Of a stretch of 64,000 nt of DNA, positions 60,501 to 64,000 are shown one piece after another (the stretch's first letter is position 1; every line of letters begins with the position of its first letter). Where the stretch lies: contig NMRA01000130.1 of NCBI GenBank assembly GCA_002633005.1, positions 129,577-193,576 of the forward strand, read 5' to 3'. The notes beneath the pieces were generated by a model. The model was given only the letters and a program-made list of their open reading frames with translations. It was not told where the DNA came from and did no database searches. The position numbers were made by a program, and so were the translations under genes. The DNA is from Phoronis australis (lineage: Eukaryota; Phoronida; Phoronidae).

Positions 60501-63500
60501 CCATATGCAAGGGTTCAACGCTGCTGCACAAAGCCAACCAAATATTACTGCAGGGGGGGAAGGTCAGAATCTTCATCAAACAATCTATTAGGGTTGGTCC
60601 CATTTTACATGTAGCACATGCCAAAAACCAATTGGACAAAATTCCACTGTCAAGATGACCGTCAATGACTCTTTGCACTCAGTCGCCACTATGCGGAATT
60701 CTGAATCATTTTGCCCAATTAGCTTCACCGAGTACTGCACAAATCCGAGATCAGGTTCAAGAATATTAAGAAGTCACGCAAACAAGAACAGCGCAAAGAC
60801 TTAGCAACATTTTGACATATAAGTGCCGGAGGAAGAAAGAGTAACTGGAAATCAATGGCTGAACTTGACTGACTTTGCCAGTTCCACCGGGTAAGACACC
60901 TGATTGGTCTATAAGCCATAGATCAACACTGAGAACCAATCAGATGTTTTAGCCAGATGACTGGTGGAACCATTGTTTACTGCAAAACATCCAACTCATG
61001 CCACACATTCTCAGAAATAAAATATTGCAAAATTCTGCAAAGGCAGTGAGATGTCAACAAACGTCTGCAGAAGGTAAGATGTCACGCCCACTTACTGAAA
61101 ATGCCACGCCCACTTATAGAGCATGTCACGCCCACTTACTGAAAATGCCACGCCCACTTATACAGCATGCCACGCCCACTTACTGAGGATGCCACGCCCA
61201 CTTACTGAGGATGTCAAATGACGCCATACCCACTTACTGAAAATGCCATCCTTATTTACTGATGACACACACTCAATAATGCTATGCCCCAGGCCTTGGA
61301 ACGAACAATGACAAAAAAGAGGAAAATTTTCCAGGCGATGTATCATTCCACAAAAAATAGGTTTGTGTGTTAAAAATACTCTTTTTATAATTGTAAAATT
61401 TAAGTGAAATAAACATTTTCACAAGAATAAAGCCAAAATAATGATAAAAAGAGATGAAAAAAGAGAAATCTAGAAATCAAATGAGAGGAAATCGAAACCA
61501 AAAAAGAGGAAATCCTCTTACGTTCACGAAAACAACAACGGATTTAAAACTGGACATGTTTCGGTGTCATTTATTAAACACCATCCTCAGAAGTCATAAT
61601 ACAGTGGCCACCTAGCTAGGCCCAGCAACAAGTAATGAAGCACAGATACAGTCAGTTACAGGGAGTGACAATGAACTATACCAACAATGACAACCTGTGG
61701 TGTGTCAGTTGCCTATTGAGATTGGGCTTGCACCAACTGATATGTAAAGCCTCACGAATTTTAAGCTCCTTTGTTGTTACTGCCTGGTCTATTATTGCAA
61801 AGTCATTGAAAGAGCACTGCTGATAACAATGATTGGAGCTCTGCAGGTGAATATTTACATGTGAATTACTNAGAGGAAAATTTTCCAGCCGGTGTATCAT
61901 TCCACAAAAAATAGGTTTGTGTGTTAAAAATACTCTTTTTATAATTGTAAAATTTAAGTGAAATAAACATTTGCACAAGAATAAAGCCATAATAATGATA
62001 AAAAGAGATGAAAAAAGAGAAATCTAGAAATCAAATAAGAGGAAATCGAAACCAAAAAAGAGGAAATCCTCTTACAAGAGGAAAATTCCAATCCCAATTT
62101 TATTTCTTACATCAAGGCTTTAAAAATTACCAGTTTTGACATCTTTTTTATCCAAAATTAGACTGATTTTACCCTACTCGATGAAGTCACATCTACTCAC
62201 TGCCAAGACTGACCCCCTCCAGTGGGGTACAGTCTGATCTGAGGATAGGACTGCACGTGGTTGTTGCGACAGGCATTCAGGTGCTCTTCACAGTCAACTG
62301 AGGCCACATAAACATTCTTGGTGCCTTTGAGCATCTATAAGAGATTACGTTATGCATAAGTTTGTAGCGATAAACCAACATACAACTTGACAACAGGTGT
62401 TTAGTGTTGATCATCACGTAAAAGCAGAGAAAAGCAAGACAGCAAAGCATCAGCTAAACGAGAGATCGGCTAGTGTACAATCAAAACTGCTTTAAAGAAA
62501 TCCATAAATTTAAACAAAATTGTGCAGATTTTTCTGTACTAGTGTAATATAAAGCAAGCTCTGTAATCTTGAGCAAACGCTGTGTGTCTTACTTTAGCTA
62601 GTCTCCGCCACTCCGGGGCCAGCTGCATACACGGGCCACACCAGGGGGCGAAGAAATCGACCAACCAAACTTCATTGTTGGCACGCCGCAGGACTCGACG
62701 ATCAAAGCTGTCAGGGTCAAGAGTAATGACCGGGGGGTGAAGCATATCCTACGGAGAGTCGAGAAATCGCAACAGTGAATTTTCAGTTTATATGTAGAAA
62801 TTGAATTAGTGGATGGCACTACGATTATCAATACAAACACACCTCGTTGACAACTGGCTTCGATGTTTTCAGACATTTTAATACAAACAATCTTACAAGC
62901 AGCATAAAATCACAAAATATTACTGGTTTGTTTTGCACACCATCTGACAGCAGCAGATTTTATCCTATCTTGTCCTGCTGGTTTTAGTAATTGAAAAATA
63001 TGATAAACTGTTGAGTGTTTACAGCAGAAAAATAGCTGTCAATTCTGTCTAAGCTTACAACTGAACAACTGGAATTATACATAGTGTACCCACCTGAATA
63101 AATTCTAGAATAGCATCAGAGCTATGGTGACCACTGAACTTGTGAGGCTTGCTCTCATTGTAGAAAATAGTAGTCGGATACGAGCGGATATTATACTGCA
63201 AACAGAACATATTAAAATATTCAAATCAATCAATTAAGCATCCAACGTCCAGGTCTGGGTATGGTATTGCATTGTGGACATGACTTGCTCAATGTTGCAA
63301 CAGTCAACATAAACAACACGGGGGAAATTTATTATCTATAATGGACATTGGTATATAGGATGTGACGTTTGGGCAAAAAAGACTAGTAAAATTACCATAA
63401 TTCAGGTTCCAATGACAGCCATGGGAGACTTGACTTGCATACCATGTACCGCTTACCAAAGTGATAGTAATACTCCCAATGAATGCTGTGAAATTTGAAT

Positions 63501-63845
63501 GGGAGTGCGCCAACCTGTAATCTTCATTAAACACCAAGACGCTTGCAGGAAAAATTCAAGGTATCTGACAATACCCAGTCTTCTAGTGATTGGACATTTC
63601 AAGCATCAGTAAGCACTTTTAACACAAAATTTAATTGATCCATTATTCGCACGGGATTTGCACACTCTATGAATGTTCAATTCCATGTGAAAAACTATCA
63701 TAGTATTGGCCAACTTAGTGACGGTTACCTGATTACAAAGATTTGAGTGAATGGTGCAGTCGACGGTGCCGAAGTTGATGTTGGGCTGCGTCATTTTGGA
63801 TGTCTTCCTGAACACCGGCAGTAGTCTCATGCAAGGAGGGCACCA
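57468..63845 (-). CDS. DNAJC10: DNAJC10 (ERdj5), ER J-domain/thioredoxin reductase, last seven coding exons
   Basis: Seven minus-strand exons (63845-63729, 63195-63094, 62748-62593, 62334-62201, 60322-60121, 58886-58758, 57563-57468) join without frame breaks, all with AG/GT borders, into 311 codons plus stop. They encode the end of one thioredoxin domain from its WCPPC site, a full domain with WCGPC, and a final one with WCGPC. The C-terminus is RQQNLRDEL, an RDEL ER-retrieval signal. The order of domains, the YPTT/YPQI/YPSV cis-proline regions and linker phrases such as GWFRDAHNINIW match DNAJC10. The enzyme reduces disulfides of misfolded glycoproteins in the ER lumen with BiP and EDEM1. 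The J domain, the first thioredoxin domain and the redox-inactive domains lie beyond the right edge. The third active site reads CGPC, whereas I recall CHPC in the human protein. Confidence 0.95.
57983..58130. repeat. 61-bp-arm inverted repeat with CTGATGATGG...CGAAA motif
   Basis: Arms 57983-58043 and 58070-58130 are complementary with three mismatches around a 26-bp spacer. Each arm, read towards its outer end, carries CTGATGATGGTTTT, a small hairpin (GGTTT/AAACC in the left arm) and CGAAA, then TTTTCATTTTCAACTTTC. Similar CTGA...GAAA modules occur in Penelope-like elements and in hammerhead-type RNAs. It sits in the DNAJC10 intron between the last two exons. Confidence 0.85.
58226..58455 (-). 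repeat. Dispersed ~250-bp repeat, family E, inverted copy
   Basis: Minus-strand reading begins GGTAAAACCTCGGCAATTTCGGACAAAAA (58455 downward) and ends near GAAATTTCACTCGTCG (about 58270), the same end blocks as the copies at 33745 and 35985. Confidence 0.6.
58758..58886 (-). CDS. DNAJC10: DNAJC10 exon: Trx4 C-terminal half
   Basis: 43 codons: ELQGVMKCGKVNCDAQNYLC, then EQANIRAYPSVKFYSGARNG and DRQ. YPSV carries the cis-proline. Acceptor GACTTTCAG, donor CAG/GTATGT, phase 0. Confidence 0.95.
59100..59176 (-). repeat. tRNA-like element (tRNA-derived SINE head or degenerate tRNA)
   Basis: On the minus strand a 77-base unit starts GCAGTGTGGCC and ends CCACACTGC, giving a perfect 9-bp acceptor-like stem. 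A box A-like GTGGCCTAACGTG and a good box B GGTTCGAGTCC are present, with a T-arm-like ATGGG/CCCAC pairing. The anticodon region is not convincing and the D arm is weak, so a functional tRNA is unlikely. GAGGCCATG plus a B box recurs near 2360. Confidence 0.5.
59187..59246 (+). repeat. 18-bp tandem repeat, 3 copies
   Basis: The unit CCAAGGATAGCAGACGTA is repeated at 59187, 59205 and 59223 with one or two differences, adjacent to the tRNA-like element; possibly the variable tail region of a SINE. Confidence 0.85.
59247..60120 (-). other. DNAJC10 intronic sequence
   Basis: No gene. 59798-59950 contains a partial family E-like stretch (AAAATTATTCAATTTGGAACAAAAATAATTGC-type). Small plus frames are unsupported. 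Confidence 0.5.
60121..60322 (-). CDS. DNAJC10: DNAJC10 exon: inter-domain linker and Trx4 with CGPC
   Basis: One base plus 67 codons: QYQGWFRDAHNINIWAQDFL, then the Trx4 start and EPWIIDFYAPWCGPCQRFSP, ending HFERVAR. Acceptor TTCTGCTCAG, donor AGG/GTTAGT, a non-standard but acceptable GTTAG donor. Confidence 0.95.
61079..61246 (+). repeat. 22-bp tandem repeat with CACGCCCA core
   Basis: Unit ATGCCACGCCCACTTACTGAAA, six good consecutive copies (61079 to about 61212) and further degenerate ones. Alternate units carry TATAGAGC or TATACAGC instead of TACTGAAA, hinting at a 44-bp higher-order unit. CACGCCCAC resembles a KLF/Sp-type GC box. Confidence 0.92.
61318..61521 (+). repeat. 204-bp direct repeat, copy 1
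   Basis: AGAGGAAAATTTTCC to GAGGAAATCCTCTTAC. Same length as 61872-62075, with only a handful of mismatches. Confidence 0.93.
61559..61590 (-). repeat. CTGAGGATGG...CGAAA hairpin module
   Basis: The minus strand reads CTGAGGATGGTGT, loop, ACACCGAAA, with a perfect GGTGT/ACACC stem. It shares the architecture of the modules at 57983-58130. It lies within the segment between the two 204-bp repeats. Confidence 0.65.
61872..62075 (+). repeat. 204-bp direct repeat, copy 2, directly after an N
   Basis: Same segment as 61318-61521. It begins on the base after the N at 61871, which suggests a contig join. Confidence 0.93.
62201..62334 (-). CDS. DNAJC10: DNAJC10 exon: Trx3 C-terminal half
   Basis: 44 codons plus two bases: MLKGTKNVYVASVDCEEHLN, then ACRNNHVQSYPQIRLYP and GGGQSW. 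Acceptor CTTATAG, donor CA/GTGAGT. The split CA-G codon is completed by the next exon. Confidence 0.93.
62593..62748 (-). CDS. DNAJC10: DNAJC10 exon: Trx3 N-terminal half with CGPC
   Basis: 52 codons from DMLHPPVITLDPDSFDRRVL to EWRRLAK, including NNEVWLVDFFAPWCGPCMQL. Acceptor CTCTCCGTAG, donor AAA/GTAAGA. The active site is CGPC, the classical thioredoxin motif. Confidence 0.95.
63094..63195 (-). CDS. DNAJC10: DNAJC10 exon: Trx2 C-terminal half
   Basis: 34 codons, YNIRSYPTTIFYNESKPHKF onward to ILEFIQ. YPTT carries the cis-proline of the thioredoxin fold. Acceptor CTGTTTGCAG, donor CAG/GTGGGT, phase 0. Confidence 0.93.
63729..63845 (-). CDS. DNAJC10: DNAJC10 exon: Trx2 active site
   Basis: 39 codons starting exactly at the tryptophan of WCPPC and containing RLLPVFRKTSK and NFGTVDCTIHSNLCNQ. 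Acceptor ATCTTACAG, donor CAG/GTAACC, phase 0 at both ends. The preceding exon, with the FFAP-type strand, lies upstream, outside the window or not recognised in 63846-64000. Confidence 0.93.
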
Positions 63846-64000
63846 CTGTAAGATAATGAAGCTGTGAGCGGTAGGCAGGTGGTACAGTAAGAAACTGCCG
63901 CCAGAGGGCAGCAGAGTGGCGGGGAATTCAGTCCCTGTAACTGGCATAATTAACTCCACTGGTCAAGGGCATTCGGAACACCTCGGGTATTTTCGCAGCC
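63846..64000 (-). other. Edge sequence upstream of the DNAJC10 Trx2 exon
   Basis: Probably intron. A frame continuing into the WCPPC exon exists on the minus strand, but it reads through the polypyrimidine/acceptor region and does not look like the thioredoxin strand that should precede WCPPC. Confidence 0.5.

Larger units (their letters stand above)
60323..62200 (-). other. DNAJC10 intron containing tandem repeats
   Basis: GT-AG intron of 1.88 kb between the exons at 62201-62334 and 60121-60322. It contains the 22-bp CACGCCCA repeat, the duplicated 204-bp segment and an N. No gene inside. Confidence 0.8.

Overview
This is animal nuclear DNA: AT-rich, intron-rich, packed with short non-autonomous transposons and tandem repeats, with small GT-AG exons. 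There is no sign of a bacterial, organellar or viral replicon. Long introns, many marine-invertebrate-style MITEs and two orthologous animal genes (ABRACL and DNAJC10) point to a bilaterian marine invertebrate. A hemichordate or other non-vertebrate deuterostome, or a lophotrochozoan, would fit; I cannot settle the phylum from sequence alone.

Layout. Positions 1-38.6 kb hold no gene I can name. This stretch carries dispersed repeats, a 1.4-kb inverted-repeat transposon with a CAC terminus and 5-bp target duplication (11686-13084), a family of hAT-type MITEs (17466-17956, 22879-23225, 24542-25114, fragment near 29.1 kb), palindromic MITEs and a 101-bp higher-order tandem repeat (34.3-34.7 kb). 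At 38.6-40.2 kb lies a CpG-rich promoter zone. On the minus strand it appears to launch a secreted or membrane protein of unknown identity (signal-peptide exon 38638-38725). On the plus strand it launches ABRACL, through a non-coding first exon ending at 40168 next to a composite ETS/CRE site. ABRACL then has a roughly 9.9-kb repeat-filled first intron and two coding exons (50110-50170 and 50962-51146), giving an 81-residue Costars-domain protein. The 3' UTR probably runs to the poly(A) signal at 52532.

From 53.2 to 56.3 kb comes a nested array of a transposon with a periodicity near 145 bp built around CTAGTGGC; another copy lies at 43.6-44.6 kb. From 57.47 to 63.85 kb, on the minus strand, are the last seven coding exons of DNAJC10/ERdj5, the ER-resident J-domain/thioredoxin disulfide reductase. 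They cover the second, third and fourth canonical thioredoxin active sites (CPPC, CGPC, CGPC) and end in an RDEL retrieval signal. The gene's 5' part lies beyond the right edge. Its introns hold a tRNA-like element, a hairpin resembling Penelope-type motifs, a 22-bp CACGCCCA tandem repeat and a duplicated 204-bp segment abutting an assembly N.

Functionally the two named genes are unrelated: ABRACL acts in the cytosol and is linked to actin dynamics and motility, while DNAJC10 acts in ER protein quality control. The most unusual structure is the 11.7-13.1 kb transposon. Its 137-bp terminal repeats are built from six GAC-type motifs phased every 20-21 bp, and its CAC terminus with 5-bp duplication recalls the Transib/RAG group.
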